A DNA stretch of 64,000 bases from positions 41,220,187 to 41,284,186 of the forward strand of contig JAQNBH010000003.1 of assembly GCA_028752905.1 (NCBI GenBank). Direction: 5' to 3'. Below the pieces are notes generated by a model, which was given only the letters and a program-made list of their open reading frames with translations, was not told the origin of the DNA and searched no databases. How positions within the stretch are numbered: the stretch's first letter is position 1; each line of letters opens with the position of its first letter. This stretch comes from Cladorhizidae sp. MBARI D1340-BT2 (Eukaryota; Porifera; Demospongiae; Poecilosclerida; Cladorhizidae). Of the stretch, positions 47,326 through 60,180 are shown one piece after another. The position numbers and the translations under genes are program-made.

Positions 47326-49689
47326 GCATCTGTATACAAATTCATCTACTACTGATGTTAACTAAATTAAGGTCATCCCTAAAAACTCTGTGAGTATGTA
47401 ATAATAAGCAATTGTTTAAGCAGAATTCTCTCATGGAAGAATGTACATAGGGGTTAAGCCATTTCCAAGCAGAAAATGATCTCTCAGAGTGGAAGAAGTA
47501 AAGACAGAGTTAAGTGTAATAATATGATTAACTGGTCAACAGCTGTTAGCACGCATTTAAATATCTCATTGCTGTTCACAGGTAGTAGTTATTGAAGTTG
47601 CATTCTTTACAAAAAGAGTCTCATTTTAATAATGTCATAAACAAGTGGCAGTTGTGCTGATACATTTATATCCTTACTGTACATCCTCCCAAAGCAAGAA
47701 TTGTTAAACATTTCCAAATCACTTTTAGCACCTCAGCAATATAATATTAGGGGGCTCAAGCTCCACCCTTATCATTCCACCTCCTCCCTTGTCTCAGCCA
47801 CTGCCTGAGTTAGAACTTGAGGCATGAACTGAGTCGTCTTTCACATCCTAATATCAGCTTATTCGAAATTTCTCGTGAAGTCTGGAAATCTTGTTACACT
47901 GGTTTAAATCAAGTAATCTTTTAGAAATCCTGCGAAAAATCAAAATAGGAAACAGTGAGATTTCTAAATCTGGAACTAATGGCCACCATCCAGAATGGAG
48001 GGGAAAAGAGGTAAAGGGTTGATCACACAGGACATGCACATGGGATTAACTACACACCTTATTCCAAAATCCCACAAAAACACCTGCTATGAAAGACCTA
48101 GGTAGGCAACCGCTGAAGTTTATACGACATCAAAGAACTTATCTTCTGCTGGTGGAAAAATGGATATTGCACAGCTAAATATTGTGTAAGACACTGGTTA
48201 ACTTAGTAGTAGCTGTCAGGTTACCGTGCAGTGGTTTGTTTAGTAGGCACTTATGTGTAAGCTGGTCAGACTCTTACATGTGAGGAAGGTACCATAGCTG
48301 CTATCAGGCCTAAGGGCACATCGAGAGCATTTTGGTGGAGGATTGAAGAATACTAGTAGCTTCATTACTCCATTAGAAAAATCCTCTCAGGTACAGTATA
48401 TATATATATATACACTATGTTGCCATAGCTTGCATTGGTTAATCAATTCCTTTTACCAACCACACTGCTTTTTATAATGTGTCTTGGCACTTACCCTGTT
48501 TCATTCCATCCTTCAAGAGCCTAGCTGAGGCAATTATATACATGTATAACATTGCAGCTGCCCTATAATGGAACTAGATGTCTGTGTATTAAGGATGGAA
48601 TGCAAGTAGGATAGCGAGATAATTAATTTGTCTTCTAATCAGTTCCCATTTTATATCATAATTTCAACAAAGTGCTCAAGGTTTCTTCAGGGTGGATAAA
48701 AATGTAGGATATTATGCCTGGGATGTAGGTTAAAATGCAAAATTGGGGAGAGTTACTATTTTTCATTGGAGGGCTCATGTCTTCTGATGCGCTAAATGTA
48801 CCAGTGGATGACCCCACTTAGGTTAAACCACACCCACTTGTGGTAATGGCTCTGGTGCAATACCAGGGAAGTATTGGTAATTACTCATGGATGAAGAGAG
48901 TGTGGATGGTGAGGGCTTCAGCTATACCACATGCAAATTATCATGTTAGTATTATTTCAATATTTGCTTGTGACTATATAAGGTTAATAAAAAATCATTT
49001 ACTTCAGTCTTCTTTGGCCCATCATCGTGTACATTTCTTGAAGAGGATCGAAGCATTGGTCTAAACATCACTTTTCTTACTAAGCAGCTACAAGAGAAAG
49101 TTGATTAGTTGCATACCCTGTCATTCACTGGTCATTTATCACTATTCTCCGCTCTAGGATCTGGTACTTCTAGAAGTCTCCCTTGCTCTGCTATTTCTCG
49201 AACATCCAGCATGTCAGACACCATGGGATACTTCCAGGTCAAGCTCTCTGTCCTGCAGCAGCAACACACCTTACATTCCTCATCTCTTGTCTGTGAGTAA
49301 TGAATCTCAGGAAAACCATTTCAAGTTGTCCTGTCATCTCGGTACTCTAAGTTGAAAGTTGTTCTGGATTTTCAAGTGCTAAGCTATATCTGGAACACCT
49401 TACCATCTTTTTCAAGCATATCTGAATTAATTTGGTGAAGTTTTTTTGTTGTTAATTTTGCTCATACGTTAACGAGACAAAAAAATCGGAAATAAATAAT
49501 TCCAGATTATTTTACACAGATCACATACACAGATGTTGTACATGTCAATTGGCATCACATTGCGCAGAGACCAGTGAAATACAGTAGGGCAATAGGTCTA
49601 TGCGTCAAACACTGGGTTGAGTTCCAGTCTGGGTTGATGCAGGTAAGTGCAATTTCACACTAATTTTTCATTGTAGTTACTGCATTTTA

Positions 49690-50790
49690 ATGATAAATTT
49701 AATGTGCAGATCTTACATGAAGTATGTCCAGTACCCAATCTATCATGCGCTGGAAAGTTGCCAGAGCATTCTGCAAACCAAAGGGCATGACCGTGAATTG
49801 GTATTTACTGCATGGAGTGCAAAATGCCGATTTGTCCTGGTCTTCATCAGCCAGGGGAATTTGGTAGAACCCTTTATTGACATCCAATTTAGATAAGTAA
49901 CGAGCCTCGCTGAGTTGGGCAATCATCAACTCAGGGTATAGTGTAGGGATCAGGCTGAGGGACATTGTTGATGCGATGGAAATCTATACAGAGCCTGGCT
50001 GAGCCATCTCGTTTCCTTACTGGTATATACCATGAGAGAGAGGACCAAGGGCTAAGGGAGGGTTTGAGAATGCCCGGCTCTACAAGAGTGGGAACCTCCT
50101 CCCATAATTGATCTTTCCATGCCTGGCCAGCCTGTATGGGCAAGTCCTGAGGGGCTGAGACATGCCCGTATTGATAGTGTCACAGATGTTTGTTACTCTT
50201 ACTAGTTTCGTGCATACTGCTTCCCAATGTTGTTTTAACATGTGTTCTTCTTCAACCTGTTGGGTTTGATCAAGTGTGGGTATGTTAAGCTTAACTCCAT
50301 CTCCTGATATTACTCCACCTCTTCGCCAACTACCACCAAGTTTAGCACTGAAGCATCTGGTGTATTCCACACTTTGAGGGAGTTTATGTGGGTAACCATA
50401 CATTTATTCCTTCATCTAGGCAAGGCTATGTCTTAAGTTACCCGTCTGGTAACCTTGACTGTCCCATCCCACACATCTTCTAACTTGCCCTTAAGGTCAG
50501 GGTTTCTTATTAGTACACAAGAATGCCTACTTCAAGCTGACAATCCTTTGCCTGCTTATCATACGAGGCCTTCATTTATTCTTTGGCCACCTTTTCCCAG
50601 TCGCTAACGATCTCTTTCATGTCTGTTAACCTCTCTCCCAGTGTGTTGACCCATTCTACTACAGTGATTTTTGCTACATCCACAGTCATCCTTCCTTCAG
50701 TACCTCGAGAGGAATCCTGATGGGCCGTCCGAAGACTACTTGAAATGGGGAGAATGAGGCAAATACGAAATATGGGCATTATATGTTGTT
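49690..50790 (-). mobile_element. Gypsy-3 fragment: INT C-terminal end followed by RT
   Basis: From 50780: SPFQVVFGRPIRIPLEV, WVNTLGERLTDMKEIVSDWE, IRNPDLKGKLEDVWDGTV-like wording near 50480, then RT: CDTINTGMSQPLRTCPYRLA (50190), DGSARLCIDFHRINNV, LSEARYLSKLDVNKGFYQIP, CTPCSKYQFTVMPFGLQNAL and a break just before the YxDD box at 49699. It differs clearly from Gypsy-1 and -2 in sequence but shares the INT-RT order. Truncated at both sides. Confidence 0.75.
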
Positions 50791-51080
50791 TGATGAAGGT
50801 ACTTATTCATAGGATAAAAGATATAACTTCAGGTCATTATGCACAACCAATTTTTCACTCCATTATTCAAATGTGAAGACAGCATCTCAGTAATAAGAAT
50901 GACAAAGAATTGATGTCTGCATATATGAATAGAGCACGTTCATAGAACACATTCATAGAACAAATGCACCCTGTAGCGGGCGAGAGAAACTTTCATTCCA
51001 TCTTGGCCAAGGTCATTGTAGTAACCTTGACAAAGAGACTGGCTTAGCTATTTTATTTGTGCCCCCAGTGAGCATGACCA

Positions 51081-53420
51081 TGGTGGAGTCTTCCTGTAGA
51101 ATTCTTACAGAGTAAAAAATGTTTAGTTTATTTAAAAAACTAGAATAAACCAATGGAGGTGCATCTGCTGAGTTGCCAGTGGAGATGCGTGTGCTATGTG
51201 CAATTGGTACAACTTAGGTACCCATCGTATTTCAATCAGATATGCCTGACCACGGCACAGGCAATTAAATATGAATTAAAGTGTGGTAGTGTGTTACAAT
51301 CAGTCTTGGGAACATGAACTAGCTCATCTGGTATCTCGTGAATTTTGAAGTTGCTATACAGCCATCTGAAAGTTATGCACAGCTGTTCTTTGTTGCTGAC
51401 ATCTGCAGCTGCATCAGCAATCAGAGCATGCACTCCCACTTCGTTATTTTCAACACATGAATCCTCATTAAGGACACTTCCTTAATTATCTCATGAGAAA
51501 AGTACTTCCCATCATTAATTAATGCTTTTTAGGAACGTAGTAGAAGCAGCTGCATCTAATTGCCCTTCACCTCATCATGACCTAAAAGGCTTGCCTGTGC
51601 CTTAGATGATGTCATGGAGATGATAGAACCACCAAAAACCTAATTTCTTGTTCCTTCTTACACTGACTCTTAGCGAGTACTCACAGAAGGCAATTGAAAT
51701 TTTTAAACAGCTTCAATGTGAGCATTACTAAAATTGTGCTGCTACATGCTTTCTTCCAATTTTTAAATCCCACATCGATGAAGGCTGGATCACGCATATT
51801 TATCCATCAACAAACTTTTTTTCATGCCAAGAATGTCCTTGTGTGTTCAAATCAAGTAATATATGAGGGCAGTGTCATGAGGTGTGCAATGGCTGGTAGG
51901 AAAAGTGATTTAGCCAAATTGCTTATGGATGAAGAGCCATGCGCAGTTTACATGCACTGCTATGCCCATTGATTACAATTAGCCGCTAATGATGCCATGA
52001 AGGGAAATGCTTTGATGAAGAGTGTGCTTGAAGTTAGCCATGAAATAATTAAGTTGCTGAAGTATTCTCCCAATCATGAAGCAATCTTTCGAAATTTGAA
52101 GAGATAATTTGTCCCTGATAGTATTAATGTAAGACTGCATTGTCCAACACAGTGGACAGTAAGAGCAGAAGCATTAACTAGCATTTTGTGCAATTATGGA
52201 AGTTTTGTTTTAACTTTAGGATGAAGCAAAGCAAGTAGTACATGATACTGACATTATTGGACATATTAATAGAGTCTCTGCCTACATGAGGAACATTTAA
52301 TAGAGTCTCTGCCTACATGTGGAAATTTTCCTTTCTCTTTGGAGTAGTTTTGGGTAACTTGTTATTGAGTCATGCCAATGATCTCAGCAGGTGCTTGAAC
52401 TCTAGACTCTCACAACTGCTAAGGACCTAGAACAAGCAATGCTCGATGTCAAGACCCTACAATCTCTTCAAAGTGATGAAATGTATGACGTTTTGGGGCA
52501 GAAGGAAACAAAAATGGGTGAAGACTTATAGATAAATCTTCCGTGCCATGAACCCAAAAAAGACCAAGAAGGTAAAGTAGGCTCTACTGAACCTGATTTT
52601 TTTATTCCCCCCCAAAACACCACCATGCATCATATTTTGAAGCACTGGACTTGATCGTCACTCCAATTACTGTCAAACAAGGTTTAACTGATCTGCAAGA
52701 GATTCTCATCAAAACTGAAAAGAAAATAGAACTATGAGGAAGAGTATTCATTTGTATGTTTCTTTTATAAACATGACATTACTCCTGCTTGCCTTAAGGT
52801 ACATCTTGAGCTCCTTGGTAGCCATTTCAGTGATGTTCCAACAAGTGATATTACATTTCTGATTTATTAAAGTCTCTATAGCAAAACGTACATATATCAA
52901 GCAGATGTGGTTATTCTAGTGAAACTGGTATTTGTAATACCAGCTACAAATGTAACTAGTGAGCGATCATTTAGTTCACTAGGAAGTACTCCATTCAACT
53001 ATGACTCAAACTCATTTGAGTCACTTATTGATTATTTACAGCCACAAAGAAAGTACAAAGTGTCCCTCAAAGATGTTGCCAATGATTTGTGTGTGGATAT
53101 GAGAACCATTTTTCTTCATTCAGACATTTTCAGATGTTTTCAAACATAGTGACTATCAGAAGTGATTTTAGAATTTTTTGTGCACCTGTAATTTTTTATG
53201 ATCTGCCATTCAATATTAGAAATTGTAATGCTTAAAATATTTCTCTATAAAGAACAGGTGAGACTAATGCATTATTTCCAATTACACTCAGCTGACCAAA
53301 GTCAATTTGGTGGTTACACTCTGATACCAACTATCTGGGGGTCTATGGTCATTATGGCTACGCCGCCTATGAAGATTCTACAGGAAGGTGGTTAGCTAAC
53401 CTAATCTCTGGTGTGTCTGA
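51081..53420 (+). pseudogene. hAT transposase relic (DUF4371/ZMYM1-like), copy D
   Basis: The minus strand 51439-51236 reads DVSNKEQLCITFRWLYSNFK, IHEIPDELVHVPKTD (N-terminal catalytic part). The plus strand 51760-52220 reads LLMDEEPCAVYMHCYAH, stop, LQLAANDAMKGNALMKSV and CPTQWTVRAEAL. The plus strand 52907-53149 reads VIPATNVTSERSFSSLGS...LIDYLQPQRKYKVSLKDVAN (dimerisation region). CTTCCTGTAGAAT at about 51089 and its inverse near 53385 may be remains of element ends. The two orientations show an internal inversion identical to copy B. Confidence 0.75.
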
Positions 53421-53849
53421 AGGTTTGTTTAACTCTTGTCCTAGAACAGACATCAGCACCAGAGAGATATATCATCACATGTATTAAAGTGGACTGAATA
53501 TTTTGCTAGATGTAACCATAGTTAAACGGACTCAAGATGTACTAGCTAGTGCTTCATATTGATAGTGAAAACTACAAATTGCTTCTGAGAGTTGTAGATC
53601 GTACACATCCACAATTAACTTCCAACAGATGTAAATATTCTAATAATTATAAGTTCATAATTATACACATTACAAGTGATATAAGTAGCTTTCAAAAGTT
53701 GTAGATAATCTAATAATTATAATTTGTACAAATCCATAGTGAAGTTTCTTCCAAGAAATGTACAATTGGGAAATTCCTAGCCTTGGTCTCAACTAACCGA
53801 GAATTACCAGTAGCCTTATAGCCCACATAAACTGTCGGCCTAAAATACT

Positions 53850-54440
53850 CCCAATCAGAAACCTTAAACCTAGAATAATCCTAGCCATAAAGCTTAGATC
53901 TAGAATAATCCTAGCCATCAATGTTAGACCAAGAATACCCCTAGCCATATAAATCTTAGACCTACAACACTCCAAGCCATCAATCATAGACCAAAATACT
54001 TCTAACCATATAAATCTTAGACCTAGAACACTCCTAGCCATAAAGCTTAGATCTAGAATAATCCTAGCCATCATCCTTAGACCTAGAATAATCCTAGCCA
54101 TAAAGCTTAGATCTAGAATAATCCTAACCATCAATGTTAGACCAAGAATACTCCTAGCCATATAAATCTTAGACCTAGAATACTCCTAGCCATCAACCTT
54201 AGACCTAGAATAATCCTAGCAGTAAAGCTTAGATCTAGAATAATCCTAGCCATCAATGTTAGACCTAGAATACTCCAAGCCATCAATCATAGACCAAAAT
54301 ACTTCTAACCATATAAACCTTAGACCTAGAATACTTCTAGCCATTAACCTTAGATCTGGATATTCCTTGCCATATAAACCTTATACCTAGAATACTCCTA
54401 GTCGTGAATACCCCTAGCCATAAACCTTAGACCTAGAGTA
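53850..54440. repeat. Minisatellite, ~30-bp unit (copy D)
   Basis: The same unit as at 24230-24890 (CTTAGACCTAGAATAATCCT and AGCCATAAAG), with a different number and order of variants. Confidence 0.9.
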
Positions 54441-54642
54441 CATCCTAGTACAAGAAAACCAACAGTCAGAACCCCTTTACCCAGGACAGAAGTTACTATG
54501 AAGAGCCAGGCAGGTCACCACCATAATAGACCCTGAGCTGGCTCTGGTCTGTCATAGTGGTGACTCTGCATATTATATGTAATATTAGTAGAGCAAGTGG
54601 CAGTTGTGGATGTGTGGATAAGGGAGGAGTCTCTGCATACTA

Positions 54643-55461
54643 CAGTGGAACCTCCAATAGCAGACCCTCCAAATAGTGAATGACCTCTCTACAGTTAACA
54701 GACCAAATGCCTCCGAATGATTCCCATACAAAATGAATATCAGCTTAATTAACTTCGAAAGCGATCACTTTTCAACTCCGAACAGTGAATACTTAGCTCA
54801 TTGACCACTACCAATTATAAGTAAAAATTACCTCCGAATGCAAAGGAGAACCCACACCACAATAATTTTAATTATTTACATAATTATAAAATACTGCATG
54901 GAGTGATAAAACTATACCCTCTGAATTAATTTGCAAGTGAATATTTGAATGGTGAAGAGGAAGTACCTGTGTGTGTTGATATGGATGGGTAGACTTGGAA
55001 TGGCAATATTTTGGCCCAACTGAGTGCTAGGAGTGATGAAATAATAATAGACTTACTGACGATGAGTTGGATGAAGAATATATAGCCCAAGCCAAAGATG
55101 AAGACATTTAGTGAGGCACTCAAGGCACTGGATGAGGTCAATTTTTTTTTAAAGGTTGTGGGTATTTTCTTGAAGCTGGTACACTGTCAGCTATGCAGGA
55201 GATGTATTAGCATCAGCATGAAGCAGACCACACTGCATGATTTCCTGATCCCGAACTCACTGATATAATTATTATTGTATAATTCCAGTAACTGGAATAC
55301 TTTTACATGATTCTCCCTCCAGTATTGATAGAAATCATTTTAATGTACTTATAGATGATTAGTTAGGTGTGAGATAATGGTTGACCTCTAAGAGCAACCA
55401 ACCTCTCAACAGTGAACAAAGTGCCCAGTCCCAAATCATTCTCTCTTCGTAGATTCCACTC
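54643..55461 (+). mobile_element. pogo/Tigger deletion derivative (copy D)
   Basis: The ends are CAGTGGAACCTCC (54643) and GATTCCACTC (55461) with TA on both sides. It is the same internal remnant as copy B, and its presence in both blocks shows insertion before the block was duplicated. Confidence 0.65.
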
Positions 55462-55639
55462 TATATGTAATACTACTAGAGTAGAGAGAGTGGCAATTGT
55501 GGGTGTGTGTATAAGGGAGGAGTCTGGGCATACTATGGGTGTTTAATCACCGACTAGATCAGCTACTCTGCCTGTTATTTCTCTCTGTTCTAGAGTGGGT
55601 GTGTTTAATCACTGACTAGGTCAGTTATTCTGCCTACAA

Positions 55640-56620
55640 TTTTTGGTGTGGGTGAACTGCTATGTCAGTCAGAGGGATACCACCAACTCGCATGGGAGGA
55701 AACCAGGCATGTGTGTTGTGCATATAGCCAGGGTGTGTGGATCAAGTGTGGCTTGCAAATTGTCTATCAGGCTTGTATGTGCATGTGTGTAGAGCAAATA
55801 ATGATATTCTGTTTGACTGTGGTTTCATAAGGCTTTTATAACTGAATCATTAAGATCATTTTATTGTAAGCTGAGAACTGAGGAAAATGGAAAAATATTT
55901 GGGCAGTTGAACTTGAGCCCTCATACTTTCTGGGCAGGGGTCTCAACCGCTAGGCTACAGGCACCCAATAAGTATGATCACCCCCCAATGGGTACTTAAA
56001 CACTCTCTCAGTTGCAACAGTCTTGGTTTAAGCCCTCTTGCTAATTAACTAATACTATGTTCAGGGCTAGGCCCTGCTAGGGTGTGGTATATTGTGCTGT
56101 GCCTTTTTGGTAGGGCTCATCCCATGGAGGGGGTGGGGACTTGGGTTGAAGGAGCCAATAGAGCAATGTTTGGTGTGGGTGGACTGCTATGTCAGTCGGA
56201 GGGGTACCACCCCACTCTCATGAGAGGAAACCAGGCATACATGTTGTGCATATAGCCAGGGTGTATAGATCAAGTATGGTCATGGGGTGACCCTCACTAA
56301 TTGTCCATCAGGCTTGTATGTACATATGTGTAGAGCACATAATGATATCATGCTTCGGTATAGTTTCATAAGCCCCTCACAAATTAATCATTAAGCTTGT
56401 TTTATTGTAAGCTAAGAAATGAGGACAACTGGGGGGAAAAATTGGGCTCCATCAGGAGTTGAACTTAAGCCCTAAAGCTTTCCGGGCAGGGGTCTCAACC
56501 GCAAGGCCACAGGCATCCAACAGATTTGTTCGCCCCCCTTAACTCTCGCTCAGTTACAAGAGTCTCAGTTATAAACCTTCTTGCTAATTAACTATTGACT
56601 ATGTTCAGGCCTATGTGTAA
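55640..56620 (-). repeat. Doubled tRNA-derived SINE-like unit (copy D)
   Basis: Heads lie at about 55969-55900 and 56521-56443 on the minus strand. The first has the best A box in the window (TAGCCTAGCGGTTGAGAC) and AGTTCAACT as B box. The period is about 529 bp. Confidence 0.5.
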
Positions 56621-57660
56621 TCACATAGTAAGTGTGGTAATGACAACATGGCTCAGTGTGGTAGTATGTGTGTCTGTGATGTATGTATGCTTATGTGTGA
56701 TCACATGACACAGTATGGTATAGTGGTCACATGACTCAGTGTAGTAGTGATCACATGTCTTAGTGCGGTATGTGTGTCTGTGATATATGTATTCTTATGT
56801 ATGATCACATGACTTAATATGGTAGTATGTGTGTCTGTATGCATGGGTGATCACATGACTCATTTTGGTGTGAATGTATTCATGTATATCTACCAGGCAT
56901 GCTAGGATGTGTACAAAACACATATCTTAAAAACAAGAGCCAATGCAGAGGAATTATATCAGAAAATCCATGGGAGGATAGGGAAACTCATGCGCCAACA
57001 TTATTATTACAAACCTGTCCAATTAATTATGGTCATGGTATAATGTGTTTCAACATTATACCATGAGGCAGTTAGAAAGCGAGCGAGTAATTTTCCGATA
57101 GCATGTGCCATTTTTATCAGGACTGAGTGTTGTAAGATTACTAGGTGTGGTAAACTAGGAAAAGGAGGTGGTTACCTTTGCCTTGGTTTAGAGAAGATGA
57201 AAAGGACTTGATGTTATATGGGTTTGTGTGCACTTCTTTCAAACCATCTGCCGTAAGCTTAGTCCTGTATGTAATGTGTGGATATAACTGTTGGCTGCTT
57301 TATTCATATGATGGCTCACATGGAAACAAATTTTTTGGTTGATAATAACTCTAGAACTAGGGGAAGTGAATCCCTAGTGTTGACAGCAGTTTCAGCCATT
57401 GCTTAGAAAACAATTCTTCCAGCATTCCTTAAACCCTTGGCTAAACTGGCAGCTCCCATAAAATATCTTGAAATTTTGATGTATCGATTATTCCTTTTCT
57501 TCCCAACAATAACTTAATCACAGTAGACCTTATCCAGCACTCTAGTTTATCACTATGTAATAGAGTAGACCCTAACATCCAGCACTCTCTTCATTACCCC
57601 TATAGAGCTACCACAGTGTAATTAATTCAAGCCCACTACTACAGAATCTGTACATTGTAA

Positions 57661-58128
57661 TCATAGAAATGTTATTACCAGAACACTATATCTTCAATGA
57701 CTTGCAACAACTAATATTCATAAAGGTCTACAAAATATGAGGCGTTTAGCGTATGAGGGATGAACTCACCCTTGGCTAAAAATCTGTTTTCTACGGTAAA
57801 AAAATTCTTCAATCAATGCTCTTTCTTGTGATATGAACTGTTAAGTTACTGTTCACTTCTAATATTGGCTATTTCCCATTAATTACTATGCGGTATTTTA
57901 CCACGTGCAAGGCCCAGGATTCATGACTTTGCCTTTCAGTAAGAGAGGTGAAGTGACCACCGAGGAGAGAGATCTAGACAATAGGAATGCTGTATTCCAC
58001 CCATGCTCAACCTATCAGTGGCCACGAATGCGGCATCCTCAGTCATTCAGCCAGCCCTTCCGTGTTGTATTACTGTTGTGTTTATCGCTAATATTTCTCC
58101 ATGTTGTAGTGCTTTTGACTAATCCAAA
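57661..58128. other. No feature recognised
   Basis: Unique-looking sequence between block D and the ORF at 58129. Nothing to support a gene. Confidence 0.5.
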
Positions 58129-58743
58129 ATGAGTTTGTTGGTCACTAATAACAGGCCTGATCCATCTGAATTATCTCGGAAGTGATTGTGGCATGAAGAA
58201 CAGTGGAAAAGTGTGGTTGCCAAAAAGAAATGCAATCTTGGTGAGGCCTATGTCAGTCGCATCTCGAATAATGAAGTTCCTTCTCATAAGATCGGCGAAA
58301 AGTATAAGTGTTTGTGCTTCAATAAGATCAGAATGGAGATAGTACAAGTTGTGTTTGATGAATTTTGGAAAGTAGGTGACTTTAAAAGACAAAACGAGTA
58401 CATAAGCAAACTTGTAACTTCACAGGATATGAAACGTTCACTAGTGAAAGGCAGGCCTTCTAGAACCTTGTGTCATCTTACCTACAAAATACACTATAAA
58501 CAACAGGTGTTTGAAGTGCACCGAAAAGCATTTTATGGAATACATGGTATTTCTGAGAAGCAAGTGCATACTGTGTTATCTAAAATAAGTATTAAAGGTG
58601 CTGTGGAGGACGACAAGAGGAGTAAAAGACCCAAAGCTTTCAAGATAAGTGGCAAAAGGAAGAATCTTGTCAAGGAACATATTAATAGCTTGGCAAAGTC
58701 ATTATATACAGCCGAGCTAAAAACAGGTTGTCTTTCACTATAG
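58129..58743 (+). pseudogene. Transposon-associated protein fragment (invertebrate multicopy family)
   Basis: One frame from ATG 58129 (MSLLVTNNRPDPSELSRK) meets TGA at 58183-58185, then stays open for 185 codons to TAG. Landmarks are WKSVVAKKKCNLGEAYVS, KYKCLCFNKI, FDEFWKVGDFKRQNEYISKL, VHRKAFYGIHGISEKQVHTV and LVKEHINSLAKS. The same layout (Cys cluster, FW.LGD..Q, C..F...H.IS..R) is familiar from highly repeated uncharacterised arthropod and cnidarian proteins thought to come from DNA transposons. The C-terminal half is missing. One nonsense codon, or an unseen intron, separates the start from the rest. Confidence 0.55.
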
Positions 58744-60180
58744 GTGGGTGAAACAGTGTGAGGGGGAAATTTATTTTAAAATGTATATTGGTGTACATGT
58801 GTGCATGGCAGGCATCCTTTATACTGCAAATGATGTGGTAGATAAGTGCTGTTAATGAATATTAATTTTCCAATGTACTGATCATGATCCTTTGAAGGAG
58901 AATGACAATTTGGTGTTATTATTGGTCATCCTCGGAGACTGTACAGTTATATTAAATATGACATGGTGCTTTCGTATAATTATATGTTCCTCGCAATGAA
59001 TAAGATATTATGTAATGAAGTCAACATTGCTACTCTCCAGAACATTCCATTAAATGTTTGCCGATTTGCTATTAAAAATTCTTTAAAAAAACTATTACTT
59101 GCCTAAACCTATTTATGGCTGAGTTTTTACAAATCTACTCATAGTATGGGTGGGGTGGAGTTAGGATGATAGTTCATTGGGTGTTCTATTAGGTTGTTTC
59201 TGTGGACATCTCCCTGTAGCTTATCACAGTGCGAGAATCTGTCTTAGAAGGCATGCATGACTAGGAGGAGTGGAATGGCTTGGGGAGAATAGGCTTGCTA
59301 GACTTGGAGGAGGAGAGTGGTTGGGTAGAGTTAACATGCAAGATTTGGAGGAGGAGAGAAGGCTTGGAGAGAGTTAAACATGAAAGAATTGTGCAGCCTC
59401 CCTCAGCAGAAGGGCTTCTAGAAACAGCAAGGAACATCTGGAAGAGGCAGTTCATAATGGGGGTTGTAACTGGCAGCAATTACCTCTTACACTTTGCTCA
59501 CTCACTCATCAACAGAGGTCAAGTTTTACTGCAAGACTTGGAGGAGGGGAGAAGACTTGATTGAAGTACGAGTGGATGTTTGTTTTAGCTAGTGCCTTCC
59601 ATTCATTCTCTTGCAGATATCTGGGCCTGATGTACAAGTGATTTGGTTAAATATTGCCACATAAGGTTTGATCTCAAACTTTGTGCTGGTGTGCTCCTGT
59701 TGCTAGCCTAAGGATGCTAATGCACCACCTTTCATTGCACCTCGGACATGTTTACAATGGCAAGAGTGTGGGTGATGTGTACAGGAATTTAACTATAATG
59801 TGCTTAAATGTCTCGTAAATGCTTAAATGTACTTGCTGTTCCAAATCTGTTGGAGACCGTTGCATCTAAAAAGTCGACCAAGCTGCTATCCTTGCTAGTG
59901 GAAATGTGAATTTTAGTTGGTGAAGATGTGCTCAGCTTTGCTTAGAATTCTTATAATTACATTAACTATCACGTCCAGATTTGAAAGCCATCATCCAGGC
60001 ATCTCTTCTAGGAAAGTGGTTGTTTAGTTGCGTAAGTTAGGAACTCTTCCTCAATGCATATGCATGCCATAAAGATGGAGACAAAGGTGGATGCAAATTT
60101 CTGTTCCACATGTTTATATATATAGTTGACCTGCAAGTGTGTATATGTTTAATGCTTGAGTATCTATTATATCCACCTGG
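58744..60180. other. Mostly unassigned; short purine-rich repeat
   Basis: At 59290-59560 the phrase ACTTGGAGGAGGAGAG recurs three times in diverged form. No gene supported elsewhere. Confidence 0.5.

Larger units (their letters stand above)
44160..49680. other. Weakly explained 5.5-kb stretch
   Basis: Apart from the pseudogene at 46223 and the minisatellite at 47110 I find no supported feature. A plus-strand reading at 45046-45188 starts MAFLLLIISAVLTDG, signal-peptide-like, and runs 46 residues with three cysteines, but no partner exon is seen. 49590-49640 has faint tRNA-like wording (GGGTTGAGTTCC). Confidence 0.4.
51081..57660. repeat. Duplicated block, copy D (6.6 kb)
   Basis: It begins TGGTGGAGTCTTCCTGTAGA and follows copy B through every sub-feature in the same order. 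It then continues past the copy B breakpoint (about 57290) to CTGTACATTGTAA, a tail shared with copy A. It appears to be the most complete copy. Confidence 0.9.

Noticed and set aside
49590..49645. tRNA or SINE head (GGGTTGAGTTCC)
   Set aside because: Only a weak B-box-like phrase, with no convincing A box or stems.
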